A stretch of DNA of 64,000 nucleotides. Origin: Nodularia sphaerocarpa UHCC 0038. GTDB lineage: Bacteria; Cyanobacteriota; Cyanobacteriia; Cyanobacteriales; Nostocaceae. The notes beneath the pieces are model-generated. The model had not been told where the DNA came from. It worked only from the letters and a program-made list of their open reading frames with translations, and made no database searches. The stretch covers positions 4,530,356-4,594,355 of the forward strand of contig NZ_CP060140.1 of assembly GCF_022376295.1 (NCBI RefSeq). Direction: 5' to 3'. The stretch's first letter is position 1; the number at the start of each line of letters is the position of its first letter. Of this stretch, positions 9,031 through 16,006 are shown one piece after another. The position numbers were made by a program, and so were the translations under genes.

Positions 9031-9618
9031 ATGAAAAGCATAAAGTTTCTTTTTTTACATAAAACAATTGCGGGCTGGCGACGAAAGCTGTCCCAATGCT
9101 TGTTGTTGCTTGCTTGTCTATTGATGATAAATATACAACCTGCACTGGCTGGTCTTGAAGATGATCTGTACGATGGTAACATTTTCGTGATTTATGCTGG
9201 TAATGGTTCGCTAGTTCCACCCAGACAGAGTTTAGCAAAAGCTTTAGAAGAACATAAGCCTGTATTCTTGGCATTTTATGTCGATGACAGCAGTGATTGC
9301 AAAAAATACGCCATTTCGATTTCACAGGTACAGGAATTCTACGGTCGTTCCGCAGAAATTATCCCCATAGATGTGGATACCATCCCTGTTAAACAAACCT
9401 ATGAACCCACTGAACCAGGATACTACTATTCTGGCGCTGTGCCTCAAGTTGTGGTTTTTGATAAATCGGGTAAGGTAGTTTTAAATAAAACCGGCCAAGT
9501 ACCTTACGAACAAATAGACGATAAATTTCGGTCAGCGTTTGATTTATTACCGCGCACCGAATCTTTGCCATTGCAACGACGTTCATTCAACGAATTTAGT
9601 AGTGAATTAGCCGAATAA
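9031..9618 (+). CDS. Thioredoxin-fold thylakoid/lumen protein (photosystem I accumulation factor-like)
   Basis: 195 residues from ATG 9031. A typical signal peptide is present: basic N-terminus, hydrophobic core CLLLLACLLMINI (~26-38), cleavage near ALA-G (~44). The mature part has a thioredoxin-like fold (FLAFYVDDSSDCKKYA, then IIPIDVDTIP, then AVPQVVVFDKSGKVV with the cis-Pro-type AVPQ) but only one Cys in the active-site region (SSDCKKY), so it is not a canonical CxxC oxidoreductase. The sequence resembles a cyanobacterial family annotated as thylakoid membrane photosystem I accumulation factor; I recall this from memory and could not check it. A factor-independent terminator follows at 9623. 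Confidence 0.75.
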   Translation: MKSIKFLFLHKTIAGWRRKLSQCLLLLACLLMINIQPALAGLEDDLYDGNIFVIYAGNGSLVPPRQSLAKALEEHKPVFLAFYVDDSSDCKKYAISISQVQEFYGRSAEIIPIDVDTIPVKQTYEPTEPGYYYSGAVPQVVVFDKSGKVVLNKTGQVPYEQIDDKFRSAFDLLPRTESLPLQRRSFNEFSSELAE

Positions 9619-9622
9619 CCTT

Positions 9623-9655
9623 TAGGGTAGACCAAATTGGTCTGCCCTAATTTTT
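9623..9655 (+). terminator. Rho-independent terminator
   Basis: Hairpin AGGGTAGACCAAATTGGTCT...GCCCT followed by AATTTTT, directly after the stop of the thioredoxin-fold gene. Confidence 0.75.
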
Positions 9656-9712
9656 AGTTTCCTCTGATACTGCATTCCCCTAGAGTAAAAGCGATAATAT
9701 GAAAATTAATCA

Positions 9713-9745
9713 CAAATGACTAATGACAAATGACTAATGACTAAT
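9713..9745. repeat. STRR: tandem ATGACAA/ATGACTA heptamers
   Basis: Heptamer tandem repeat of ATGACAA / ATGACTA type, ending just upstream of the gene at 9766. Confidence 0.8.
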
Positions 9746-9765
9746 CATTACTAGAGTGTGTTGTG

Positions 9766-10374
9766 ATGTCAAAGGTTTATACTACCGAGAAGCTCATTCA
9801 AATTTTGGCAGATGAACGCCAAGCTTGTCTGAAGGGGAAACGCCTGAAGTTAGAGGTGACAGTTTCTGGTAATCCTGTAATTGACCAGTTTATCAAAACT
9901 GATGGGCTGCAAAAGTTCACCGCCTATCAAGATTTTAAAGCTGCCATTCACGATTATCAAAGAGAAAATCAAGTATCAGGTATTGTCTGGAGAGAGATGA
10001 CAGTCAAGGGTAAAACCTTGCACTATCCAGAAGTCGATACCGAATTAATTGCCCTCAGCAGAGACTTGGAAATCATTAAAGCTACGAAAAATACCATATT
10101 GGAATTTTGGTATGAAGTCACTGCGGGGATGGATTTGTACTTGAGTTTTAACAACAATAAACAACACCAAAAAATTCTCCAGCCAGATGTGGAGAGAATT
10201 GCTCAAATTACAGAATGGGCAAGTTTGTGGAAGTGGGAAAATTCTAACTTTCTGGAAATGATTTTGCAACTAGGATGGGGTAAACCCGAAGAAGCTCGCT
10301 ACAAAAGGGGAAGACCGCAATCGGGTAGTGAGCAAATTCACGCTGTAAATCCCGGAAATCATCCCATTGGTTAA
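9766..10374 (+). CDS. Hypothetical protein, 202 aa
   Basis: Not recognised. The ATG at 9766 is preferred over a GTG one codon upstream. The sequence is soluble with no signal or membrane segment; the N-terminal half is helical (TEKLIQILADERQACLKGKR), the centre has alternating strands, and the C-terminus is Gly/Pro/Asn-rich (RYKRGRPQSGSEQ). The C-terminal Arg/Lys cluster could bind nucleic acid, but that is a guess. It is the last chromosomal gene before tRNA-Lys and the tandem mobile elements. Because it lies left of the left attachment core it is not part of them. Confidence 0.7.
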   Translation: MSKVYTTEKLIQILADERQACLKGKRLKLEVTVSGNPVIDQFIKTDGLQKFTAYQDFKAAIHDYQRENQVSGIVWREMTVKGKTLHYPEVDTELIALSRDLEIIKATKNTILEFWYEVTAGMDLYLSFNNNKQHQKILQPDVERIAQITEWASLWKWENSNFLEMILQLGWGKPEEARYKRGRPQSGSEQIHAVNPGNHPIG

Positions 10375-10442
10375 AGAGCATATATTCTTTGGTTCCTAGC
10401 TTGCAAATCCAACAGAAATATGCGATGATAGAGTTCTGTCAA

Positions 10443-10514
10443 GGGTGACTAGCTCAATGGTAGAGCATCAGACTCTTAATCTGCTGGTTCTGAGTTCGAG
10501 TCTCAGGTCACCCA
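10443..10514 (+). tRNA. tRNA-Lys (anticodon CUU)
   Basis: 72-nt cloverleaf: acceptor GGGTGAC/GTCACCC, D stem GCTC/GAGC, anticodon loop CTCTTAA giving anticodon CTT (Lys), T stem CTGAG/CTCAG with loop TTCGAGT, discriminator A at 10514. CCA is not encoded. Anticodon-stem pair 27-43 is T-C, a mismatch. The 3' half, from position 32 of the anticodon loop onward, is the integration target and is repeated at 23396 and 36676; after integration the 3' half of the functional gene is element-derived. The rightmost copy differs from this one only at tRNA position 43 (T instead of C). Confidence 0.95.
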
Positions 10515-10516
10515 CT
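10473..10516 (+). other. Attachment site, left (within tRNA-Lys)
   Basis: 44-bp direct-repeat core beginning CTCTTAATCTGCTGG and ending TCACCCACT. Identity between the three copies starts at the first base of the anticodon loop. In the intact tRNA the loop is flanked by a CAGA/TCTG stem, a natural pair of inverted integrase core sites; the copies at 23396 and 36676 have unrelated sequence to the left. Confidence 0.93.
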
Positions 10517-10632
10517 CGGTTTCAGCTTTTCCTAAAAATGGGCATTGACTAGATTTTGACTAGAACAATGAAATATCCCCCTGGAAATTTTTCTGATCAT
10601 GGAGGGATTTTTAGCCATTTTTGGGTAATTTT

Positions 10633-10658
10633 TGGATAAACTAATTTATCCATTAGTT
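10633..10658 (+). promoter_or_regulatory. Overlapping hairpins before the fibre-cassette start
   Basis: Two mutually exclusive hairpins overlap: TGGATAAA-CTAA-TTTATCCA (10633-10652) and AACTAAT-TTATCC-ATTAGTT (10639-10658), just ahead of the first cassette gene (ATG 10670). Element B has a different inverted repeat in the same place (23563-23588), so a hairpin upstream of this start is conserved in position but not in sequence. It could be an operator or a translational control element. Confidence 0.45.
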
Positions 10659-10669
10659 GAAGAAAAAAA

Positions 10670-11005
10670 ATGGCTGAACCAACTATCACGCAATTGTTTG
10701 GAGCGGGTGCATCCCAGACATCTAGTGCAATCACAATTCAAAAAGCAGATTTAGCAGGCGTAGGACTGTCTGCGAGCGCTAATAATACGGCTGAGAGTTT
10801 GCTGACTGCGATAAATTTGAAAGCACAGCAGCACTTAACTCAAACAAATCTAGATGGGAACATTGATCAGTCGATTGTGGTCGAGCCAGGATTTAGCTCG
10901 TTCACTACTAGGGGGGAAAATAATAACTCTTACCGCATTGATCAGATAACCTTGAATCTTTATAAGCCCGACTCCGGATCGATTATTGACCCGGATGATT
11001 ATTAA
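10670..11005 (+). CDS. Cassette protein 1 (element A), 111 aa
   Basis: Unknown small acidic protein, first gene of the rightward cassette. Its counterpart in element B (23595) aligns over the full length: EPTI..(L/V)FGA.AS.TS, TAE(S/A)LL, DQSI, the G-F...RGE segment, and a C-terminal (I/L)DP(D/N).Y. This conservation across diverged cassettes shows it is a real gene. There is no signal peptide, membrane segment or cysteine. Its stop overlaps the start of the next gene (TAATG), so they are translationally coupled. A structural or assembly role is inferred only from its place at the head of the fibre operon. Confidence 0.85.
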   Translation: MAEPTITQLFGAGASQTSSAITIQKADLAGVGLSASANNTAESLLTAINLKAQQHLTQTNLDGNIDQSIVVEPGFSSFTTRGENNNSYRIDQITLNLYKPDSGSIIDPDDY

Positions 11006-11601
11006 TGACTACTTACTGTGCAAATGGGCAAACCGCGACTTTATTAATACCTGGTGAGATTGAAAAAATCTACCAAAAAACACCAATAACAGTTGAGTGT
11101 TTTTCTAGAGTTTGGGTTTACTTTGACTTCACTGTTATTAGCTCTACAACGGGAAAAGCTTCTACTTCCCGTGAAAGAGTTATTGGATATTTATCGGACT
11201 TAACACCACCCCCTTATAGGATTTCCAATAATGGTAGTGGTAAGATTTCCGAGTTTTATTGGGACGGTGGAAACAGGCTTACTTACACTCAAAATCGTGC
11301 TATGTGGGTCGGTTCCATCGCTGGGGGGCAGGCTTCCGATACCTGGATTTTTTCCAACTTTGAGGTACAGCTAGCACCACCTCCTTATGGATACAGTTAT
11401 CCGGCCTCCTATCTCAGGATCAGTGATTCTGATGGGCTTCTTTTCCAAGTCACTATAACGAATGCTTTTTGTAATTACGAAGTGGAATGTTCAGGCTGTG
11501 AAGAGAGGCAGATGGATTGCGGTGATTGTTGTCTGGATTGTGACTCAATTTTTAACTTGATTTCTTCTTTAAGGAAGGGGATCAGATATGACATCCTGTA
11601 A
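11005..11601 (+). CDS. Cassette protein 2 (element A), Cys-rich C-terminus, 198 aa
   Basis: Unknown. N-terminal [12 protein letters not shown].(I/L)P.G.IE..(Y/F)..TPITVEC matches the start of the element B counterpart (23927), and the C-terminus of both ends with a Cys cluster: CNYEVEC..C, then [13 protein letters not shown]. The middle (~45-150) is beta-rich, aromatic and poorly conserved. This looks like a secreted or surface beta-sandwich with conserved ends and a variable core, as in receptor-binding or capsid-spike proteins, but no family is recognised. The Cys cluster could bind metal or form disulfides. It overlaps the fibre gene by 14 bp (11588-11601). Confidence 0.85.
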   Translation: MTTYCANGQTATLLIPGEIEKIYQKTPITVECFSRVWVYFDFTVISSTTGKASTSRERVIGYLSDLTPPPYRISNNGSGKISEFYWDGGNRLTYTQNRAMWVGSIAGGQASDTWIFSNFEVQLAPPPYGYSYPASYLRISDSDGLLFQVTITNAFCNYEVECSGCEERQMDCGDCCLDCDSIFNLISSLRKGIRYDIL

Positions 11602-13516
11602 TCAAATAGCCTCTGAAATTGCCGCGTTGCGGGCTGATATAGCAGCCATGCAAGGACAGTTTATTCCTAAAAGTGACAGAGGCGGAATTATAAACGAATC
11701 CATTGGCGGCGCAAAAAATCTCATAGTACCAATAATAGGAACTACGGTAGCCGCAGCCATAGCACCATTCCCCGGCGCAATCGCTCAAGCAGCTGCATTA
11801 GCAAACCAGGCCGCCGCAGCCGCAGCCGCAGCCGCAGCATTGGCAAAACAGGCCGCAGCCGCAGCCGCAGCCGCATTGGCAAAACTCGCAGCCATAGCAG
11901 CTTCAATTGCAGCAATACTTGCAGCATTGGCGACTCTCCGAATATTGGGCGCTCGTATTGATGCAGTAGAAAGAGGATTATCTGCACTTGGGGCTGATGT
12001 ATCTCGAATTCTTGGTTTACTTTTACCCATAAAAAATGCTGCAAATCAAGCATTGTCAAGAAGCATGATTCCTGGTGCTACTGGTGCTAGGGGCTTGACT
12101 GGTGCTACTGGTGCTAGGGGCTTGACTGGTGCTACTGGTGCTAGGGGCTTGACTGGTGCTACTGGTGCTAGGGGCTTGGCTGGTGCTACTGGTGCTAGGG
12201 GCTTGGCTGGTGCTACTGGTGCTAGGGGCTTGGCTGGTGCTACTGGTGCTAGGGGCTTGACTGGTGCTACTGGTGCTAGGGGCTTGACTGGTGCTACTGG
12301 TGCTAGGGGCTTGGCTGGTGCTACTGGTGCTAGGGGCTTGGCTGGTGCTACTGGTGCTAGGGGCTTGGCTGGTGCTACTGGTGCTAGGGGCTTGGCTGGT
12401 GCTACTGGTGCTAGGGGCTTGACTGGTGCTACTGGTGCTAGGGGCTTGGCTGGTGCTACTGGTGCTACTGGTGCTAGGGGATTACAAGGAATCAAAGGGG
12501 AGGACGGATCGTTGGATAACGCGACAAAAGGATTACTAGGAAGAATTGCATCTCAGACGGCTTTCATCCCAGCATTGGTAGCACGTCCGGCGGCGTTGAC
12601 ATCGGCTCAGACTGTCGCAGCAGCAGCTACAGGGGTTTGTCAAACCACCCGCCCAGGTGGTTGTATGAATAATTTGGCTAACAATACCAACAACAAATTG
12701 CAGCAAGGATTCAATAATGTATCTAATTTGTTGAATGGATTGGGCATAGGCGATCTCCTGAGAACCGTAAACGAAGTTAACACCAAGATGGGCGCTCAAG
12801 TTGTTGGCGGACTCTCTGCTAATTTAAAGAGAATCACTAACTTTATGAAGGGCGAGAGAATCACTAACTTCATTACAATGGCCGCCACCTTGCATAATGC
12901 AGCAATGCTATCTAATGCTTTAGCCACAACATTAGTCAGTACAGTTACCAATGTATTCGCAATTATTGGGTTACGCGATGCAGATGGACAGCCTTATGAT
13001 GCCAGCGAATTACTCCAAACATCCTTAGCAAACTTTACTAGGTCAGTAATTGGGAATCAAAACTATGACCAATTAACTTTGACATGGAAGAAAGCTAATA
13101 GAGTTTACCAAGCTGGGGCGAATGTAGTCTCTAGGGTTAGAAGTATAGTGGATTCTGTTAGAAGTATTTCGGAAATCACCAATATTAATGTCGCCGACAT
13201 CGGGAACGCTCTTAGGAGAGATGGAGCAGTGAAGGAAGATAGCTATTCTCCAATGAGCCGCACGGTAGGCTCTTCTAGATTCCAAAAAGCTGTTGATCGA
13301 CTAACTAATCTAACTGAAGCCGCGAGTGATGTTGAGTCAGTCTCATCTAGTGTTCGCTCAGTTCAGGAAGATATCAGAGAGTTACAAACAGAGCAGACTG
13401 AATTTAAAAAGGCAATAAAGAAAGGTATCGATACTGAGAAGACGGCAGAAGCAAAAACCGACCGAGAAACAAACTTCGGGACTATTACAGAAAAAGACTT
13501 AGAAAGGGCTGAATGA
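11588..13516 (+). CDS. Collagen-like fibre protein (element A), 642 aa
   Basis: Modular fibre. N-terminal helical 'head' (MTSCN.IA..(I/L)AAL..(D/E)IAA, QFIPKS), then an Ala-rich helical stretch (~60-120), a helical linker with [13 protein letters not shown], a Gly-X-Y shaft (~161-303) built from [18 protein letters not shown] nonapeptides encoded by 27-bp DNA repeats, and a C-terminal ~340-residue domain. The C-terminal domain opens with [11 protein letters not shown] and [14 protein letters not shown], both conserved in element B's fibre (24549), while the shafts differ. Collagen-like shafts with conserved ends are typical of trimeric phage and virus fibres and of bacterial surface filaments. 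No signal peptide, so delivery by lysis or assembly inside the cell is likelier than Sec export. Confidence 0.88.
   Translation: MTSCNQIASEIAALRADIAAMQGQFIPKSDRGGIINESIGGAKNLIVPIIGTTVAAAIAPFPGAIAQAAALANQAAAAAAAAAALAKQAAAAAAAALAKLAAIAASIAAILAALATLRILGARIDAVERGLSALGADVSRILGLLLPIKNAANQALSRSMIPGATGARGLTGATGARGLTGATGARGLTGATGARGLAGATGARGLAGATGARGLAGATGARGLTGATGARGLTGATGARGLAGATGARGLAGATGARGLAGATGARGLAGATGARGLTGATGARGLAGATGATGARGLQGIKGEDGSLDNATKGLLGRIASQTAFIPALVARPAALTSAQTVAAAATGVCQTTRPGGCMNNLANNTNNKLQQGFNNVSNLLNGLGIGDLLRTVNEVNTKMGAQVVGGLSANLKRITNFMKGERITNFITMAATLHNAAMLSNALATTLVSTVTNVFAIIGLRDADGQPYDASELLQTSLANFTRSVIGNQNYDQLTLTWKKANRVYQAGANVVSRVRSIVDSVRSISEITNINVADIGNALRRDGAVKEDSYSPMSRTVGSSRFQKAVDRLTNLTEAASDVESVSSSVRSVQEDIRELQTEQTEFKKAIKKGIDTEKTAEAKTDRETNFGTITEKDLERAE
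12074..12451 (+). repeat. 27-bp tandem repeat encoding Gly-X-Y shaft
   Basis: Fourteen exact-length 27-bp units (GGTGCTACTGGTGCTAGGGG followed by CTTGACT or CTTGGCT), then a degenerate unit. Units differ mainly by Thr/Ala at the last codon (ACT or GCT). The pattern of variants suggests recent expansion by unequal recombination, so shaft length is probably variable. Confidence 0.95.
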
Positions 13517-14169
13517 GCAACACAATTAACACTAAGGCATGGCAATTTACCCGTAAAGTAATCACAATTAATCACAACCGTGATGTGAGATTTTTTTTTA
13601 ATCCAAAGGGCGGTACTAGCACCACACTAGGAGCGACCAGGGGGCGGGAAGCTCTAAGGAATGCCATGCTGATATACCCAAAAGATTCTCAGCTAGATGT
13701 AATGAATAAGCAGATTCATTTCAGGATGGTATTAGCTAAGGATGAGCCTGTTTTGGCAGAACCAGAGTCTTGGCTCATTCAACATGGCAGGAATATTCCT
13801 CAGCTTAAAATTATTTATCGGTCTGCCAGTCGGAGCAGTAAAAGCGGGAACTACACTATTACTATTCCACATTTTAATGGGACAAAAGGTATTAATCCTC
13901 CTCCCTACGAGAAGGGCAACACCCCTGTTGTTTTTAATTTGTCAGACCGCTCAAAAATTGTTGTTAATGCTTCGTCAGAGAGAGAAGGACGGACTGTGAT
14001 TAATTATTTATTAAAATTCGTAAACTCTAGATATATCAACAATAAGAATGCTTTCGTTCTCCCTGCTAGAACAAATATCAAAAAACAGAGAATGAACCCT
14101 GTTAGAGGCGATTTTTTCAACAAGGGGCAAGAAGCCCCAATGACCTGGCGTGTCTATTTCAAAAAATAG
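13513..14169 (+). CDS. Cassette protein 4 (element A), 218 aa
   Basis: Unknown basic protein, coupled to the fibre gene by an ATGA overlap (13513-13516). The N-terminus contains [23 protein letters not shown] beta/aromatic sequence ([16 protein letters not shown]); the middle has [20 protein letters not shown]. The gene at 26629 in element B occupies the same slot and shows short matching pieces (a PQ.KI.(F/Y) segment and an early N..R..FF/YF motif), so the two are probably distant homologues. No signal peptide or membrane segment. Possibly a structural protein associated with the fibre base; this is inferred from position only. Confidence 0.8.
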   Translation: MSNTINTKAWQFTRKVITINHNRDVRFFFNPKGGTSTTLGATRGREALRNAMLIYPKDSQLDVMNKQIHFRMVLAKDEPVLAEPESWLIQHGRNIPQLKIIYRSASRSSKSGNYTITIPHFNGTKGINPPPYEKGNTPVVFNLSDRSKIVVNASSEREGRTVINYLLKFVNSRYINNKNAFVLPARTNIKKQRMNPVRGDFFNKGQEAPMTWRVYFKK

Positions 14170-14183
14170 AGGCTAACTAAAAA

Positions 14184-14244
14184 CATCAGCGCGCCTATAG
14201 GTTCGCTGATGGACTAAACGCCTAGAACCATTGCATCGCAATGG
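14184..14244 (+). promoter_or_regulatory. Two intercistronic hairpins before cassette genes 5-6 (element A)
   Basis: CATCAGCG...CGCTGATG (14184-14211, 12-nt loop) and CCATTGC-ATC-GCAATGG (14228-14244). They occupy the only sizeable gap in the cassette (14170-14285). Element B also has its cassette gap and a hairpin here (27556-27575). Such structures usually set differential stability of the downstream mRNA, as for major coat genes, or mark processing or partial termination. No T-tract follows, so simple termination is unlikely. Confidence 0.5.
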
Positions 14245-14285
14245 ATTTGAGCTATATTCAATTGATACAACTTTGAGGAAAAATT

Positions 14286-14525
14286 ATGGCTTCTCCATTG
14301 CCAGCAGGTCTTATCAAATCCACTAACAAGCCAGCCGGATTGCTTGAAATATCCCTACTACTGCAACAAGATGAATTAGCATTACCAGAAGATACAAGAC
14401 CTGACAACATATCAGTTTCCTTTGATACTGATGCAGGGATAGCCACGGTCTCAGCCTCCCTCCCCATCACCTTTGCCCTTAGCGCTCAAGGTGAATTTGT
14501 AGCGACTGGCGTTGAATACTTATAA
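14286..14525 (+). CDS. Cassette protein 5 (element A), 79 aa
   Basis: Small acidic protein (MASPLPAGLIKSTNKPAG at the start, then LLLQQDELALPEDT and DNISVSFDTDAGIATVSASLP). The second half is predicted beta-strand-like; no membrane segment or cysteine. It follows the hairpin pair and precedes gene 6 by 11 bp, so the two are co-transcribed. I see no clear homologue in element B; the 90-aa gene at 28174 is not similar by eye. An abundant small structural protein is possible but unproven. Confidence 0.75.
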   Translation: MASPLPAGLIKSTNKPAGLLEISLLLQQDELALPEDTRPDNISVSFDTDAGIATVSASLPITFALSAQGEFVATGVEYL

Positions 14526-14536
14526 GGAATTGAATT

Positions 14537-14980
14537 ATGGCAGGAGGAAAGAGAAGGGGACCTACTAAAGGGGGTCGCGTCTTAGTTAAATTACCTTTCG
14601 GTAAAACACTTGCGCCTACAAATAAATCACGCGGACTGTCTCAACTGGTATTAGTTAAAGAAGGTGTAGCCGATTATCTGAAATTAAAGCCTGTTGACAA
14701 AATTCCTTCAAGTAAGGTAACTTTTAAAACCGCAGCAGGCTCTAGAACTGTTGATCGAGTTAAGAACGTTGGAAGCTACCGAGGCGAGTCAGTTACTTTA
14801 ATTTTTGGAAAACCGCAATCTATAAAGGGAAGCTCTGGCAGTTACAAAACCGTGTCGCTACCTTTAGGCAGTGGGTGTAACATTACTGATGCTGTCGAGT
14901 ATTTTCAGTCCAATTTTCCCAACATTGTCGGGTTGCGGACTCGTAACGGACACCGTATTCAGTGGGGAGTAAGTAAGTAA
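14537..14980 (+). CDS. Cassette protein 6 (element A), basic 147 aa
   Basis: Very basic protein (MAGGKRRGPTKGGRVLVKLP, then KIPSSKVTFKTAAGSRTVDRV), Gly-rich, beta-strand-like, with one Cys near the C-terminus (GSGCNITDAVEYFQSN). A GGAATTGAATTATGG context gives a reasonable start. High basicity without membrane segments suits a DNA-contacting virion or nucleoid protein, an inference from composition. The stop overlaps the next start (TAATG at 14978-14982), so the two are translationally coupled. The element B gene in this slot (27590) is not clearly homologous. Confidence 0.78.
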   Translation: MAGGKRRGPTKGGRVLVKLPFGKTLAPTNKSRGLSQLVLVKEGVADYLKLKPVDKIPSSKVTFKTAAGSRTVDRVKNVGSYRGESVTLIFGKPQSIKGSSGSYKTVSLPLGSGCNITDAVEYFQSNFPNIVGLRTRNGHRIQWGVSK

Positions 14981-15444
14981 TGACTGGTGTGGGCGATCGC
15001 CTTTCTTGGAACCTAACAGCCAGGCGAACGCTTACCGCTCGAAAATTACCAGGCGGAAAGCTGCAACCTATTGCGCGACAGCTTCTGCCTGGTAATTCTA
15101 ATTTAATGATGGTAGGGTTCCAAAATCCCAAGGCTAAGGCTAATTGGTGGTTTGGGGGATATGTCACCCAATTGCTAAACAATGCTTTACCATCTTCGAC
15201 ATCTGTTTTTGGTGGCTTCCCTGCGGGGCATCAGGAAAGATGTAGATTAAATGGACTCACTTTAATTAGATTCCCAAATTATGGAATATTGCCTTTCACA
15301 ATCCAGGTAGACATTGCACCTTGGCACGAAAAAATGGTTTTAGAGGCGTGGTGGTACGACGGCGATGATCCGGACGAAGCTTTACGAACTTTGTCAGAAA
15401 TAAAGTCTCGTCTGACTAATATTGAGAATAAATTAAATGGGTAA
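14980..15444 (+). CDS. Cassette protein 7 (element A), 154 aa
   Basis: Unknown. Central aromatic beta-rich part (NWWFGGYVTQLLNNALPSST, then VDIAPWHEKMVLEAWWYDGDD) and a C-terminal coiled-coil tail (LSEIKSRLTNIENKLNG). The element B counterpart (28455) has the same plan: a (G).(V/L)TQ(L/V)(L/V)..AL motif, an aromatic segment ending in (Y)(D/E)G(D/N)D, and a C-terminal SIEGKIDDL helix. So the pair is probably homologous though diverged. The C-terminal helix could trimerise or contact the membrane protein encoded next (15447), which also ends in a coiled coil. Confidence 0.78.
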   Translation: MTGVGDRLSWNLTARRTLTARKLPGGKLQPIARQLLPGNSNLMMVGFQNPKAKANWWFGGYVTQLLNNALPSSTSVFGGFPAGHQERCRLNGLTLIRFPNYGILPFTIQVDIAPWHEKMVLEAWWYDGDDPDEALRTLSEIKSRLTNIENKLNG

Positions 15445-15446
15445 AT

Positions 15447-15734
15447 ATGGACGGACTTGATTTTAAGAATTTAGTTGAGATTGTAATCCTGATATCTTAT
15501 GCGATAGCCATTCTGTATAAGCTGGCTACTGTAGAGAGTTCGCTGAAGCACCGCATTAATAATATTGCAGCAAGAATTGACTTGTCCATAACTCAGGAGA
15601 ATGGTAAACGTGCCATCATTGAGAAAGATTTCGAAAACCTAAGATATGAGGTCTCTGAAAAATTAACCCATTTATTACAGTCTCAGAAAGAATTGCAGGG
15701 TGTAATTTTTGGACGAGATTACACCCAGAGATAA
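15447..15734 (+). CDS. Cassette protein 8: single-TM coiled-coil protein (element A), 95 aa
   Basis: One N-terminal transmembrane segment (LVEIVILISYAIAILYKLA, ~9-27) followed by an amphipathic coiled coil to the C-terminus. The counterpart in element B (28909) has the same topology with different sequence. Small proteins of this shape at the end of virion operons are often holins or membrane anchors (compare XhlA-type haemolysins, which have the opposite order). No lysis enzyme (amidase, lysozyme or endopeptidase) is seen nearby. Last gene of the rightward cassette; it converges on the leftward module with only 2 bp between the two stop codons. Confidence 0.78.
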   Translation: MDGLDFKNLVEIVILISYAIAILYKLATVESSLKHRINNIAARIDLSITQENGKRAIIEKDFENLRYEVSEKLTHLLQSQKELQGVIFGRDYTQR

Positions 15735-15736
15735 TT

Positions 15737-16006
15737 TTAGAAGAGTTTGAGTTGACCGGGGGAGGTGCGATCGCACTTTATCCCCGGCTTTTTCTTTTTG
15801 GGTGGGTTCGCCTTGGTGGTAAGTCCCAAAAGATTAAAGTACGCTCGTCTTTCGGAAAGCCACACTTTATATGGGTAATATTTGCGGATGGAGAAAGGGT
15901 AGGCAGCATCAATAGCTCTTTTTAGATCAGATAAATCGCCGTTAGGGACGGAGGCGATCGCACTTTGAATCGCCTGCCGTGCAGCTGATCGCCAGGGGCT
16001 AGTCAT
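15737..16006 (-). CDS. Small basic protein after primase (element A), 89 aa
   Basis: 89 residues; helical N-terminus (SPWRSAARQAIQSAIASVPNG), then DLKRAIDAAYPF, a basic-aromatic patch (RKYYPYKVWLSERRAYF, ~42-58) and a Lys-rich tail. The family is not recognised; nucleic-acid binding is plausible from composition. Its ATG overlaps the primase stop by 4 bp, so translation is coupled and a replication-accessory role is likely. The last ~15 codons overlap the terminator palindrome of the convergent cassette. The element B copy (29136) is almost identical except around that palindrome. Confidence 0.8.
   Translation of the reverse strand: MTSPWRSAARQAIQSAIASVPNGDLSDLKRAIDAAYPFSIRKYYPYKVWLSERRAYFNLLGLTTKANPPKKKKPGIKCDRTSPGQLKLF
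15756..15796 (+). terminator. Terminator of the fibre cassette, inside a convergent gene (element A)
   Basis: CCGGGGGA...GTGCGATCGCAC...TCCCCGG followed by CTTTTTCTTTTT. The stem contains a HIP1 site. It lies within the 3' coding part of the convergent 89-aa gene. The element B counterpart is a perfect 30-bp palindrome. Confidence 0.8.

Noticed and set aside
12046..12495. Long minus-strand ORF rich in LAPVAPAKP repeats
   Set aside because: It is the antisense reading of the 27-bp fibre repeat; repeats with unit length divisible by three stay open in several frames. No independent start context.
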